Source: Haloprofundus halophilus (GTDB taxonomy: Archaea > Halobacteriota > Halobacteria > Halobacteriales > Haloferacaceae). From it: DNA of 64,000 nt. The stretch is from positions 806,001 through 870,000 of the forward strand of contig NZ_QQRR01000001.1 of assembly GCF_003439925.1 (NCBI RefSeq), read 5' to 3'. The position numbers and the translations under genes are program-made. Below the pieces are notes generated by a model. The model was not told the DNA's origin, did not search any database, and saw nothing but the letters and a program-made list of their open reading frames with translations. Positions 34,711-43,311 of the stretch are shown here, piece by piece (position 1 is the first letter of the stretch; each line of letters starts with the position of its first letter).

Positions 34711-35820
34711 CTACCGCACGTCGAGCGTCTCGTCGGTCACGTTCGAGGCGACGGCGACCCCGACGATGCTGACGACCAGTCCCGCGACGATGAACGCCGC
34801 GAGCCGGTACGTCGCCGGCAGTTCGCCGGTCAGTCCCGGAACGGAGGCGTGCGGAAGGATCCCCTCGCGTTCGAGATACCACCCGGTGAACCCTCGAACG
34901 ACGAGACCGAGCGCGACGACCCCGAACGGGAGGTTCCAGTACGGCGAGTGCACATCGTCGGTCCGGATGAGTTCGTCGACGAGTCGGCCGGTGCTCGCGG
35001 TCAGCGCCGCCAACGCCAGCCACGGGACGCTGCTGTAGATGAACTGAATCGCCGGCACGACGACGGCGTCGCCCGTCGAGAGCGCCGAGGCCTCTAACCC
35101 GCCGAGGAAGACGCCGACGAGCGTCAGACCCGCGGCGACGACGTAGGTGACGACCGACACCTGCCCCGAGTAGAACGTGTCGCGCACTCGCTCGGGGACG
35201 TTAGCGAGGCGCTCGTCGATAGCCAGCCCCTTGTACAGAAGCACCGCGCCGAGAAGCGACGCGATGAACGCCCCCGCGAGCGCCGGGGAGCCGAACCGCA
35301 GCAACAGAAGCGGCAGGAGGAGCAGTCCGATACCCATCGGGACGAGCACGGTCTGTCTGAGTTCCTCGTCGGCGAGAAACTGCTTGAGGAGGTAGTAGGT
35401 CGACTCGATGTCGCGGGCCTGCCGGACGACGATTCGGTCGACGGCGTCGACGCGGAGGCGACTCTCGACGACGGGGACCAGACGTTCGTCCTCGGCGCTG
35501 TCGACGACGACGACGACGCTCTCGGGGTCGTACCGTTCGACGAGTTCGTCGAGCTGCGCGGCCACCGACCGGTCGGCTCCGACGAGCGAGTCGCTCGCCC
35601 CGGAGACGACGGCGACGACGGCCTCCTCGCGCTCGTCGCGGAGGTCGCGGGCGACGCGGAGCGCTTCGAGCAGACAGTTGACACTCGTGTCCTCGGGGTC
35701 GGCGAGTCCGACGTCGACGACGAGCGACTGCACCGCCTCCCACCCGGAGACGGGCGTCCGCAAGCCGGTCTTGCGTCCGATGTCGTTCGTCCGGTCGACA
35801 CAGAGGACCAGCGTAGTCAC
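34711..35820 (-). CDS. DUF373 family membrane protein, 369 aa
   Basis: The N-terminal 145 residues form a soluble Rossmann-like domain (TTLVLCVDRTNDIGRKTGLR, VNCLLEALRVARDL, VAVVSGASDSLVGADRSVAA). About seven membrane helices follow (from VLVPMGIGLLLLPLLLLRFG to AAFIVAGLVVSIVGVAVASN). This matches the archaeal DUF373 family, whose role is unknown but whose soluble part looks like a nucleotide- or signal-binding domain on the cytoplasmic face. The ATG at 35820 directly starts the first strand. It is followed upstream on the same strand by the SppA-like protease, 67 nt away. Confidence 0.92.
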   Translation of the reverse strand: MTTLVLCVDRTNDIGRKTGLRTPVSGWEAVQSLVVDVGLADPEDTSVNCLLEALRVARDLRDEREEAVVAVVSGASDSLVGADRSVAAQLDELVERYDPESVVVVVDSAEDERLVPVVESRLRVDAVDRIVVRQARDIESTYYLLKQFLADEELRQTVLVPMGIGLLLLPLLLLRFGSPALAGAFIASLLGAVLLYKGLAIDERLANVPERVRDTFYSGQVSVVTYVVAAGLTLVGVFLGGLEASALSTGDAVVVPAIQFIYSSVPWLALAALTASTGRLVDELIRTDDVHSPYWNLPFGVVALGLVVRGFTGWYLEREGILPHASVPGLTGELPATYRLAAFIVAGLVVSIVGVAVASNVTDETLDVR

Positions 35821-35887
35821 ACGTCAGCGAAATACCCGATAGGGTAAAAACCCTCCCGGTCGCCGGGACGCTGTCGTCCGCGTCGGC

Positions 35888-36877
35888 TCAGAACTTGAAC
35901 TCGACGCCTTCACCGTCGAAGTGACGCGACAGTCCCGCTCCGAGGGCGTAGGCGACACTCTCGGCCCCTCGACGGAGCCGGACGGCGAGTCCCTGCTGTG
36001 GTTCGAACTCCCGGATCACTGCGTCCGTATCGAGCAGTTCCGAGAGCCTGTCCTCCACGTCGTCGCGGGTGCCGAGTTCGTCGACGAGTCCCAGTTCGTG
36101 GGCGTCGGTGCCGATGTAGACGCGGGCCTCCGTCTCTCGAATCGTCTCGGGGTCCATCTCCCGCCCTTCGGCGACGCGCTCGACGAAGTGGTCGTAGAGT
36201 CTGTCGACGATGCCCTGGAGGTAGGCTCGCTCGTCGTCCGAGAGCTCCTTCAGCGCTACGCCCGCGTCCTTGTACTTCCCGGCGGCGAAGCGCTCGTAGG
36301 AGACGCCCAACTGCTCGGCGAGTTCGTGGACGTTCACCGACGAGCCGATGACGCCGATGCTGCCGACGATGCTCGCCTCGCGCGCCCAGAGTTCGTCGCA
36401 GCCGCTGGCGATCCAGTAACCGCCGCTGGCGCAGGTGTCGGTGGCGTAGGCGACGGTGGGGCCGTCGAAGTCGACGGCGGCGTTTCGGATGTCGTCGCTC
36501 GGAACGACTTCGCCGCCCGGCGTGTTCAGCCGCAAGAGAAGCGCGTCGGCGTCTCCCTCGCCGGCGCGTTCTATCTGGTCGACGACGTCGTCGGCGGGAG
36601 TCCCGGCGTTCCCGGTCGGGAGCGGACCGCGGCCGCCCCGCGAGATGGGCCCTTCGACGGCGACTTCGGCGACGTTGTACGCCGAGACGCGCGAGGCGGC
36701 GATTCGGGCGGCGAACCGCGCGCCGACGGCGGCGGTCGCGAGCACGAGAACGACGCCGAGGAGGTCTTCGAGCGAGTCGGGAACGTCGTAGAACAGCCAC
36801 CAACCGACGAGCGCGGCGGCGATCGCACCGACGGCGACGACGAGGAGGCGTTCGACGGTCGCTATCCGTGTGTTCAC
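35888..36877 (-). CDS. S49-family signal peptide peptidase (SppA-like), 329 aa
   Basis: The N-terminus has two membrane helices (LLVVAVGAIAAALVGWWLFY and LEDLLGVVLVLATAAVGARF), followed by the protease domain. The nucleophile serine is in ATDTCASGGYWIASGCDEL and the general-base lysine in YERFAAGKYKDAG, the Ser-Lys dyad of archaeal single-domain SppA. A third landmark is SIVGSIGVIGSSVN. It degrades signal peptides or small membrane protein remnants, with the active site exposed outside the cell in archaea. The length is typical. It shares strand and neighbourhood with the DUF373 and coiled-coil genes. Confidence 0.95.
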   Translation of the reverse strand: MNTRIATVERLLVVAVGAIAAALVGWWLFYDVPDSLEDLLGVVLVLATAAVGARFAARIAASRVSAYNVAEVAVEGPISRGGRGPLPTGNAGTPADDVVDQIERAGEGDADALLLRLNTPGGEVVPSDDIRNAAVDFDGPTVAYATDTCASGGYWIASGCDELWAREASIVGSIGVIGSSVNVHELAEQLGVSYERFAAGKYKDAGVALKELSDDERAYLQGIVDRLYDHFVERVAEGREMDPETIRETEARVYIGTDAHELGLVDELGTRDDVEDRLSELLDTDAVIREFEPQQGLAVRLRRGAESVAYALGAGLSRHFDGEGVEFKF

Positions 36878-36947
36878 GGCTGGACACCTGTCATAGCCGT
36901 AGCTGTGGGCGCTATCGGCTTAAAACTGCGAAGAGAAAGTGACGCGC

Positions 36948-37856
36948 TTAGAGAAGACCGGCGCGCTGCAGTTTCATCAGGTCCTCGGTATCGAGGGTCT
37001 CGCCGTCCTGGAACGCCTGGTAGATTTCCTCGGCTTCCTGTTTGGCAGCCTCGCGTTCCTCGGCACGGGAGTCCTTGCGCTGACGCTCCTCCTTCTTGTC
37101 GAGTTCGCGCAGGCGCTTCTGGACGCGGACGAAGTCCTCGTGGTGGCGGTCCGCCGCTTCCTGGGCCTCGACGAACAGCTCGTGCATCTCGTCAGCACGG
37201 TCGCGGATGTCGTCGGCCTCGCGGTAGGCCTCGATCATCTGGTTGTGGTGTTCCTGGGCCTCGTCGGCGAGCTCGGTCACCTTCTGGTGGTGCTTCGACG
37301 CCTCGGAGCGAACCTCCTCGGCCTCCTCGATGAGCTCTTCGAGTTCGCCGCTGTCCTCGACCTTCTCCTTGCGGTTCTGGTACTCCTCGCGCTTCTTCTC
37401 GATCTTCTCGATGAGTTCGCGCTCGTCCTCGGTGGAGAGTACCTCGGTCTGCTGACGGAACTCGAGCTGTTTGATCTCCTCTTCGAGCTCCTCGAGGTCC
37501 TTGCCGTCGTCGAGTTCGAGGTCGCTCTTCATCTCCTCGACTTTGTCGAAGAGCTCGTTCGCCTCGGCGTTCAGCTCGTTGCGCGACTTCTTGTGCTCCT
37601 GAACCTGCTCGTTGAGCGAGTCGCGCTGCTCGCGGTGTTCCTGGGCCTCGTCGACCTTCTCACGCGTCTTCGCGTTGAGGTCGTCGCGCTTGGAAGCGCG
37701 CTCGGAGGCCATCTGGTTGAGGTCGTTTCGTCGGTCGCGGAGCTGGCCGGCGAGTTTGATGAGTTGGCCTTTCGAGCCACTCTCCAGTTTCTCGTCGGTC
37801 AGTTCTACGTTGTTCGATTCGTCCAATGCTTTGATTCCGTATTGTTCCGCTGCCAT
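36948..37856 (-). CDS. Coiled-coil protein (COG1340-type), 302 aa
   Basis: From about residue 30 to 285 the sequence is a continuous E/K/R/Q-rich coiled coil with heptad spacing, and no globular motif is seen. Landmarks are RDRRNDLNQMASERASKRDD, QEHREQRDSLNEQ and the conserved end EIYQAFQDGETLDTEDLMKL, which is typical of this archaeal family (sometimes misnamed phosphoserine phosphatase). It is cytoplasmic with no signal. The function is unknown; it may act as a structural or ribosome/exosome-associated factor. A TATA-like TCTTATCCAC at 37930-37939 and another TATATG further up suggest a leader of 50 to 130 nt, long for a haloarchaeon. Confidence 0.92.
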   Translation of the reverse strand: MAAEQYGIKALDESNNVELTDEKLESGSKGQLIKLAGQLRDRRNDLNQMASERASKRDDLNAKTREKVDEAQEHREQRDSLNEQVQEHKKSRNELNAEANELFDKVEEMKSDLELDDGKDLEELEEEIKQLEFRQQTEVLSTEDERELIEKIEKKREEYQNRKEKVEDSGELEELIEEAEEVRSEASKHHQKVTELADEAQEHHNQMIEAYREADDIRDRADEMHELFVEAQEAADRHHEDFVRVQKRLRELDKKEERQRKDSRAEEREAAKQEAEEIYQAFQDGETLDTEDLMKLQRAGLL

Positions 37857-38302
37857 ACTTGATCAATCCTCGATACCATCACCGCTCCGGACGGATGGCG
37901 GTCGCTCTAACGATGTGCGTCTGACCGTGGATAAGAGATTCCTGATCATTCCCCGTGCGATTCCGCCAGATGCCGGAGGCGTTCTGGTACCATCAAGTAC
38001 TGGCGTCGGGCATATAAACACTTCGGTGAATTCGTGAGTGAAAACGGCTACCATACGTGGTACTGTGCCACGATTCGACCCCGAACGTACCAAGCGTCGT
38101 CATCGGTCGTCGTACTTAAACGACCGACACGTCGTTCGACGCGGACGGTTCACGGACCGAGTGACTCTCCGCGCGGTTCCGTTCGGCGAGTCGGTGCGGG
38201 GGTGATTCCGTGCTTCGTCCGAAAACGGTGCCTTCCGTGCTTCGTCCTCGCTTCGCTCGAACGAAACACCACAGATTTCTGTCCGCCGCCCCGCTCTCCG
38301 AT
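37857..38302. other. Intergenic region between divergent genes
   Basis: No convincing coding frame exists. Likely minus-strand promoter elements are TCTTATCCAC (37930-37939) and TGTTTATATG (38011-38020), with the near-dyad GGTAC-CATCAA-GTACTGG beside the latter (about 37987-38003). A 15 nt direct repeat TTCCGTGCTTCGTCC occurs at 38206-38220 and 38233-38247, upstream of the DUF371 gene. Confidence 0.5.
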
Positions 38303-38728
38303 ATGATCGAAGAAGTCGTTCGCGCACGCGGGCACGAGAACGTCTCCGCGCGCCACGCGAGCACGTTCGAGGTGACGACCGACGACTGGCTCACTCCGGC
38401 GGGTGACTGTATCCTCGCCGTCGAGGCCGACCGGACGCCCGCCGATTTCGACCCGGCGTTCGTCGACGCCTGTCGAAACGAGGACGCACGCATCGTCGCC
38501 ACGTTCGAGGCCGACGGTCACACCGAACGCGTCGAGGGTCACGGCCACCCCGACCTGACGTTCGAGGGCGACCGGAGCATGGTCGGCCGGACGAGCGAGC
38601 ACACTGACGACCGGACCGTCATGCTCGGTGCCGAGTTCGCCGCCGAGGGGTTCGACCGCGAGTTTGTCGACGCCCTCGCCGACGGCGCGGAACTGACGCT
38701 CACGCTCGGTGTCGACGCGGGCGACTGA
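38303..38728 (+). CDS. DUF371 family protein, 141 aa
   Basis: This is a complete archaeal DUF371 protein: ARGHENVSARHASTFEVTTD, DWLTPAGDCILAVEADRTPA, an acidic middle, and the conserved end segment VMLGAEFAAEGFDREFVDAL followed by LTLTLGV. Family members are single-domain cytoplasmic proteins found across archaea with no assigned activity. The ATG at 38303 fits the family start (MIEEVVRARGHENV); 31 upstream codons are R-rich and unlike it. It lies 66 nt before the endonuclease III gene on the same strand and could share a transcript with it. Confidence 0.9.
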   Translation: MIEEVVRARGHENVSARHASTFEVTTDDWLTPAGDCILAVEADRTPADFDPAFVDACRNEDARIVATFEADGHTERVEGHGHPDLTFEGDRSMVGRTSEHTDDRTVMLGAEFAAEGFDREFVDALADGAELTLTLGVDAGD

Positions 38729-38794
38729 CCGCGGGTCGGCGAAGGGACACGCCTCGGTCCCATCGCTTTTGTCGAATCGTGCCCTCCTTCCGGT

Positions 38795-39616
38795 ATGGCA
38801 GAGGAACCGACGGAGAACATCAGCGGCGGCGTCGCCGGCAGTGGCGTCGAGGCGACGTTCGACCCCAGCGAGGCGGAGACCCGCGCCGAAGCCGTCGTCG
38901 ACGAGCTCGGCGAACTGTACTGGCGGAAAGCCTACGGCGGCCAGGACGCCTTCGAGTGTCTCGTCCGCACAGTTCTGAGCCAGAACACCAGCGACGTGGC
39001 GAGTCAACCGGCGCACGACAGCCTGATGGCCCGCTACGGGTCGGCGGACGGCGACGGGGGAGACCTCGCCCGGAGGCTCGCCGACGCCGAGCGGTCGGAA
39101 CTCGCCGAGACCATCCAATCGGCGGGGTTGTACAACCAGAAGTCGGAGGTGATGATAGAGGCCGCCGCCGAGATCGTCGACGAGTTCGGAAGCGAGAACG
39201 CCTTCGACGAGTACGTCCGCGAGGCGGACCCCGAGACGGTCAGAGGTCGGCTCATGGAGATTCGCGGCGTCGGTCCGAAAACCGCCGACTGCGTCCTCCT
39301 CTTCTCGGGCGGCCGCGGCGGCGTCTTCCCCGTCGACACCCACGTCCACCGAATCAGCCGCCGGATGGGACTCGCACCGCCGGACGCTGACCACGAGAAA
39401 GTCCGCGAACACCTCGAACGCGACGTCCCCGCCGAGAAATGTGGGTTCGGACACACGGCGATGCTGCAGTTCGGCCGCGAGTACTGCAAAGCGCGGAAAC
39501 CGGCGTGTCTGGACGGCCCCGAGGCGTGTCCGCTGTACGACTACTGCGACAGGGTCGGCGTCGACGAGGTCGAGGAGTCCGTCGTCGACCCCGCGGAGGT
39601 CGTGGCCGACGACTAG
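38795..39616 (+). CDS. nth: Endonuclease III (HhH-GPD DNA glycosylase/AP lyase), 273 aa
   Basis: It removes oxidised pyrimidines and cleaves at abasic sites in base excision repair. The helix-hairpin-helix reads EIRGVGPKTADCVLL with the catalytic lysine in GPKTA, and the catalytic aspartate lies in VFPVDTHVHRISRRMGL. The [4Fe-4S] cluster cysteines are in CKARKPACLDGPEACPLYDY plus the next Cys, spaced CX6C-X6-C-X5-C. The E. coli enzyme has X2 in the middle, so there is a 4-residue insertion. A 25-residue acidic N-terminal extension (MAEEPTENISGGVAGSG) precedes the domain. No operon partner except DUF371 upstream. Confidence 0.93.
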   Translation: MAEEPTENISGGVAGSGVEATFDPSEAETRAEAVVDELGELYWRKAYGGQDAFECLVRTVLSQNTSDVASQPAHDSLMARYGSADGDGGDLARRLADAERSELAETIQSAGLYNQKSEVMIEAAAEIVDEFGSENAFDEYVREADPETVRGRLMEIRGVGPKTADCVLLFSGGRGGVFPVDTHVHRISRRMGLAPPDADHEKVREHLERDVPAEKCGFGHTAMLQFGREYCKARKPACLDGPEACPLYDYCDRVGVDEVEESVVDPAEVVADD

Positions 39617-39648
39617 TGTACGGAGAGTACTCGGCGCGGGTGTCGGAG

Positions 39649-40047
39649 CTACTCGTAGTCCTCGAACCCGTCGCCCTCCCGCTCCCGAACGAGTTCGTCC
39701 AACACGGCGTCGGCGCTGGCGAGGTTCGTCGCCAGCGGGATGTCGTGGACGTCGCAGATGCGCAGCAGCGCCGTGATATCGGGTTCGTGCGGCTGTGCGG
39801 TCAGCGGGTCGCGCAGGAAGATGACGCCGTCGCAGGTTTCGTCGGCGATTTCGGCGCCGATCTGCATGTCGCCGCCGAGCGGTCCCGACTGCTTTCGTTC
39901 GACGTCGAGGCCCGTCTCCTCGATGAGTCGCTGCCCCGTGGTCCCCGTGGCCATCAGTTCCATCCCCTCTAAGTCGTCGCTTCGACCGGTCGCGAACTCG
40001 ATGAGGTCGGGTTTCTTCTCGTCGTGGGCGATGAGCGCGAGGCGCAT
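39649..40047 (-). CDS. mgsA: Methylglyoxal synthase, 132 aa
   Basis: It converts dihydroxyacetone phosphate to methylglyoxal and phosphate. Phosphate-binding and catalytic segments are present: [52 protein letters not shown] (the catalytic Asp of GGD) and [15 protein letters not shown] (the His in QPHE). The C-terminus is short and acidic. The length is close to the bacterial enzyme. The convergent arrangement with the endonuclease III gene (32 nt apart) offers no pathway clue. Confidence 0.95.
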   Translation of the reverse strand: MRLALIAHDEKKPDLIEFATGRSDDLEGMELMATGTTGQRLIEETGLDVERKQSGPLGGDMQIGAEIADETCDGVIFLRDPLTAQPHEPDITALLRICDVHDIPLATNLASADAVLDELVREREGDGFEDYE

Positions 40048-40162
40048 ACCTCAACTCGCGGCGTCGGCCTATTGAATCCACCTGCGAACGCGCTCTCCCG
40101 ATACGTCGTCTCGCTGACAGCGACCCCGAGACTCAATACCGTCGATGTGGCACGTCCCGTGT

Positions 40163-40477
40163 ATGTCGATGGAGACCTACACGCTGCGAGTCGAAGAGAC
40201 CGAGACGCGCGACGGCATCTCCGCCGACGTGTACGACGAGGACGACGTCATCGCGGCGTCGACGCGCGTCGCTTACGACGACTACGGCCTCGCGGCGACC
40301 GGGGACGACAGAAGTCCGGAGGCGGCGACCGAGACGGTCACCGCCGACACGCTCTCGCTCGACGTGCAGGTCGAACGAATCGACGGCCGGTTCGAGTTCC
40401 GCCTGCTCGGCGACGGCGAGGAACTGGCTCGCGAGTCGGTGACCGACGACGAGTGGGAGCTCGAAGCCGCGGAGTAG
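40163..40477 (+). CDS. Small acidic protein, 104 aa, function unknown
   Basis: MSMETYTLRVEETETRDGIS begins a beta-rich, strongly acidic product with no membrane segment or cysteine. Alternating strands such as LSLDVQVERIDGRFEFRLLG suggest a small beta-sandwich. CTCAATACC at about 40132-40140 lies 23-31 nt upstream of the ATG and fits a leaderless start; a second ATG follows two codons later. Codon usage is normal. I do not recognise the family. Confidence 0.75.
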   Translation: MSMETYTLRVEETETRDGISADVYDEDDVIAASTRVAYDDYGLAATGDDRSPEAATETVTADTLSLDVQVERIDGRFEFRLLGDGEELARESVTDDEWELEAAE

Positions 40478-40555
40478 AGCGACGAGAGGACGAGACGACG
40501 GGGGAACGAGAGGACGCGAGAATCCGAGAACGACCCGACGGCGTCGCTCGGTTCG

Positions 40556-42487
40556 CTACTTGAACCGGAACGTTTCGAGATTCTTCGGGGCGAACGTCCG
40601 CATGTTGAACTCGTGGTACAGCGCCGACGAGAGGTCCTGCACGGAGCGCTCGTCGCCGTGGACGCAGAGCACCTTCTCGGGGCGGGGGTTCATCGTGCGG
40701 ACGAAGTTCATCAGACCGTTGCGGTCGGCGTGGCCGGAGAAGCCGTCGACCGTCTCGACGCCCATCTTCAGCGTGAGCGTGCTCGACCGCCCGGAGTTTC
40801 GGCTGTCGCGGTCGTTGACGGGTATCTCGTCCCAGCCGTTCTGGATGCGGCGACCCAGCGTCCCCTGCGCCTGGTAGCCGACGAAGACGAGGTTCGAGTC
40901 CGGGTCGGGGCCGAGGTGGCGGAGCCACGACATGATGGGACCGCCGGTGACCATCCCGGAGGTCGAGAGGATGATGCAGGGGCCGTCGTCGGCGACCTCC
41001 TGGCGCTCTTCCTCGCCGCCGTCGATGTGGTTGAACTGCGGCGAGAGGAACGGGTTCTCGTCCTCGTGGAAGATGCGGTCGCGGAGTTCGTCGCGGAGAT
41101 ACTCGGGGTAGGTGGTGTGGATGGCCGTCGCCTCCCAGATCATCCCGTCGAGGTGGACGGGCATCTCCGGAATCTTGCCCGAGCGCATCGCCTGTTCGAG
41201 GACGAGCATGATCTCCTGTGACCGACCGACGGCGAAGGCGGGGATGAGGACTTTACCGCCCTGGTCGGCCGTCTCGTTGATGACCTCGACAAGTTTCTCC
41301 TCCGAATCTTCCTGGTCGGTCTGGTAGTCGTTGCGCCCGCCGTAGGTCGACTCCAACACGAGCGTCTCCACGCGCGGGAAGTCGTTGACCGCGCCGTTGA
41401 ACAGGCGGGTGTCCTTGTAGTGGATGTCGCCGGAGAACGCGACGTTGTAGAGGCCGTCGCCGATGTGGAAGTGCGTCACCGCCGACCCGAGGATGTGACC
41501 CGCGTTGTGGAACGTGAGTTTCACGTCGGGGGCGATATCGGTCACGTCGCCGTACTCGAGCGGGATGCAGTGTTTGATGGCTTCACGGACCATCTCGGAC
41601 TCGTACGGCGGCGTCCGTCCCTCCTTGACCGCCACGTCGAGGTAGTCGAGCGTGAGCAGCCCCATCAGGTCGCGCGTCGGTTCGGTACAGTAAATCGGGC
41701 CGTCGTAACCGTATTTGAACAGGAGGGGGAGCAACGCCGAGTGGTCGAGGTGGGCGTGCGTGAGTACGACGGCGTCGATGGAGTTCGCGCCCGAGCCGAG
41801 CGCCTCGGGCACTTGGAGGTACGGCACTTCGCCCTCCGCGCCGGGTTTGTCGCCGCAGTCGATGAGAATTCGGGTGTCGGCCGTCGAGAGGATGAACGAC
41901 GCGCGACCGACCTCGCGGCAGCAGCCGAGCGTCGAGATGCGAACCCACTGTTCGCGGCTGAGCTGCTCGCGGTGAATCTGGCGGCCGACCTTCTCCAAGA
42001 TGTCGCGGCGCTCCTCGCGCTCCTGTTTCAGGAAGTTGCGGACGTTGGAGACGGTGGAGGATTCGATAGGCGGCGTGCGGACGACTTCGGGCGTCCACCC
42101 GACCTGTTGGGTTATCTCGCGCAGCGTCGAGCCGTGGCGGCCGATGACCATGCCGGGTTTGGCCGCCTCGATGACGACTTCGCCGGTGTCGGCGTGGAAG
42201 TCGAGGTCGGTGACGTCCGCCTCCTCCGGAATCACGTCGAGGACCTGCTCGCGCGCTTTCTCCGGGTCGGTGAGCACGTCGGGGTCCGGTCGAACGGTGA
42301 TTCGCTTTCGGAGTTTGCTGGCGAGTTTGCGTATGAGGTCGCCGTTCTGCGCGAACTCCTTGGGGTTGCGCGTGTAGACGACAAGTTCCGGTCCCTCGTA
42401 CTTCACGTCCGAGACCACGATGTCGCTCGGAAGTTCGCTGTCGATCTCTGCTTTCAGTTCCTCAAGTTGCTTGTCTACTGAACTCAT
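40556..42487 (-). CDS. aCPSF1 / FttA beta-CASP ribonuclease and transcription termination factor, 643 aa
   Basis: This is the archaeal CPSF73 homologue. Two KH-type RNA-binding domains occupy the first 190 residues (VVIEAAKPGMVIGRHGSTLR). The metallo-beta-lactamase core has VVLTHAHLDHSALLPLLF, FHNAGHILGSAVTHFHIG, FSGDIHYKDTRLF and VLESTYGGRNDY. The beta-CASP part has KVLIPAFAVGRSQEIMLVLE, CIILSTSGMVTGGPIMSWLR and VDGFSGHADRNGLMNF. Zinc ligands are complete, so it should be an active endo/exonuclease that cuts nascent RNA at U-rich sites and ends transcription. The start MSSVDKQ at 42487 is the family start; upstream residues are atypical. It is divergent from the gene at 42737, with AT-rich TTATAAAAG (42687-42695) on that side. 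Confidence 0.96.
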   Translation of the reverse strand: MSSVDKQLEELKAEIDSELPSDIVVSDVKYEGPELVVYTRNPKEFAQNGDLIRKLASKLRKRITVRPDPDVLTDPEKAREQVLDVIPEEADVTDLDFHADTGEVVIEAAKPGMVIGRHGSTLREITQQVGWTPEVVRTPPIESSTVSNVRNFLKQEREERRDILEKVGRQIHREQLSREQWVRISTLGCCREVGRASFILSTADTRILIDCGDKPGAEGEVPYLQVPEALGSGANSIDAVVLTHAHLDHSALLPLLFKYGYDGPIYCTEPTRDLMGLLTLDYLDVAVKEGRTPPYESEMVREAIKHCIPLEYGDVTDIAPDVKLTFHNAGHILGSAVTHFHIGDGLYNVAFSGDIHYKDTRLFNGAVNDFPRVETLVLESTYGGRNDYQTDQEDSEEKLVEVINETADQGGKVLIPAFAVGRSQEIMLVLEQAMRSGKIPEMPVHLDGMIWEATAIHTTYPEYLRDELRDRIFHEDENPFLSPQFNHIDGGEEERQEVADDGPCIILSTSGMVTGGPIMSWLRHLGPDPDSNLVFVGYQAQGTLGRRIQNGWDEIPVNDRDSRNSGRSSTLTLKMGVETVDGFSGHADRNGLMNFVRTMNPRPEKVLCVHGDERSVQDLSSALYHEFNMRTFAPKNLETFRFK

Positions 42488-42736
42488 ATGTATGCTGCCC
42501 GTCGGTCCACTCCGGTCGGGCCTCGTACTGCCGTCTCGGGTCCCGTCGGTTCGTCGAACGCGCGTGAAATTCGAACGCACGTCGTGACCGTCGGTTCCGG
42601 AGAGACATACTCAACGGAGTAACTCTGTATGCTACGTGCGGGAAGAGGCAGTGAAAACCCGCTTGTCCGGCAGTATTACCTTCTCGTTATAAAAGCCTTC
42701 GCAAAAGGAAAGCCACCGGCGGTTCTCGGTTCCGCT

Positions 42737-43219
42737 ATGGAACTCACGCCCGACGCCGTCGCCGCCGAACGCGAGAGGCTGAAATCGCGCGCTCCAGACA
42801 CTGTCGCGCTCATCAACGAGGTTCGGGAGGCGCTCGGCGAGCGTTTCGGCACCGACGTCGCACCCGTGACCGAGGCGCAGTACCGCGCCGAGGTGGACAC
42901 CGTCTTCGCCGACGGCGACGTGGCGGTCAACGTCGCGGGCTACGCGCGGATTCTGCGGGAACTCGACGTCGAGGGCGACTATCCGGGCTTCGTCGTCGAC
43001 GAGGTGCTCGGCCGAGAGTTGGCGTCGACTATCGCGGGCGGGCAACCGCTCGCGCTGCTCGCGCAGGCGACGTTCCACGTCGCGGATACGATGACCCACA
43101 CCGAGGGCGTCGCCGGCGCGGACGACCTGGACGCGGCGCTGGCGGCGGGGTTTCAGACGCGGTTGCCCGGGTGGGAGTGGACCGAGACGGAGAGCCCGTT
43201 CGGGGTCGACGCGGTCTGA
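42737..43219 (+). CDS. Conserved-looking protein next to proS, 160 aa, function unknown
   Basis: MELTPDAVAAERERLKSRAP is a charged helical start, followed by an alpha/beta sequence with FGTDVAPVTEAQYRAEVDTV, a middle part ILRELDVEGDYPGFVVDEVL and the end WEWTETESPFGVDAV. No signal or membrane helix is present. It looks like one of the haloarchaeal-only uncharacterised families that sit by housekeeping genes, but I cannot assign it. TTATAAAAG at 42687-42695 would give a transcript with about 20 nt of leader. It lies 92 nt before proS on the same strand. Confidence 0.8.
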   Translation: MELTPDAVAAERERLKSRAPDTVALINEVREALGERFGTDVAPVTEAQYRAEVDTVFADGDVAVNVAGYARILRELDVEGDYPGFVVDEVLGRELASTIAGGQPLALLAQATFHVADTMTHTEGVAGADDLDAALAAGFQTRLPGWEWTETESPFGVDAV

Positions 43220-43311
43220 GGGAGTCTATCGAGACACGTCCGAACGTCCGACCGAGAGACCGTCGCACGCATCCAGAAGTCATATCCCACCGTACTGCGA
43301 CCGTTTCGACA

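Noticed and set aside
37863-38093. 76-codon minus-strand ORF before the coiled-coil gene
   Set aside because: Composition is not haloarchaeal (few acidic residues, many R, T and P), and promoter elements lie within it. Best seen as a leader region.
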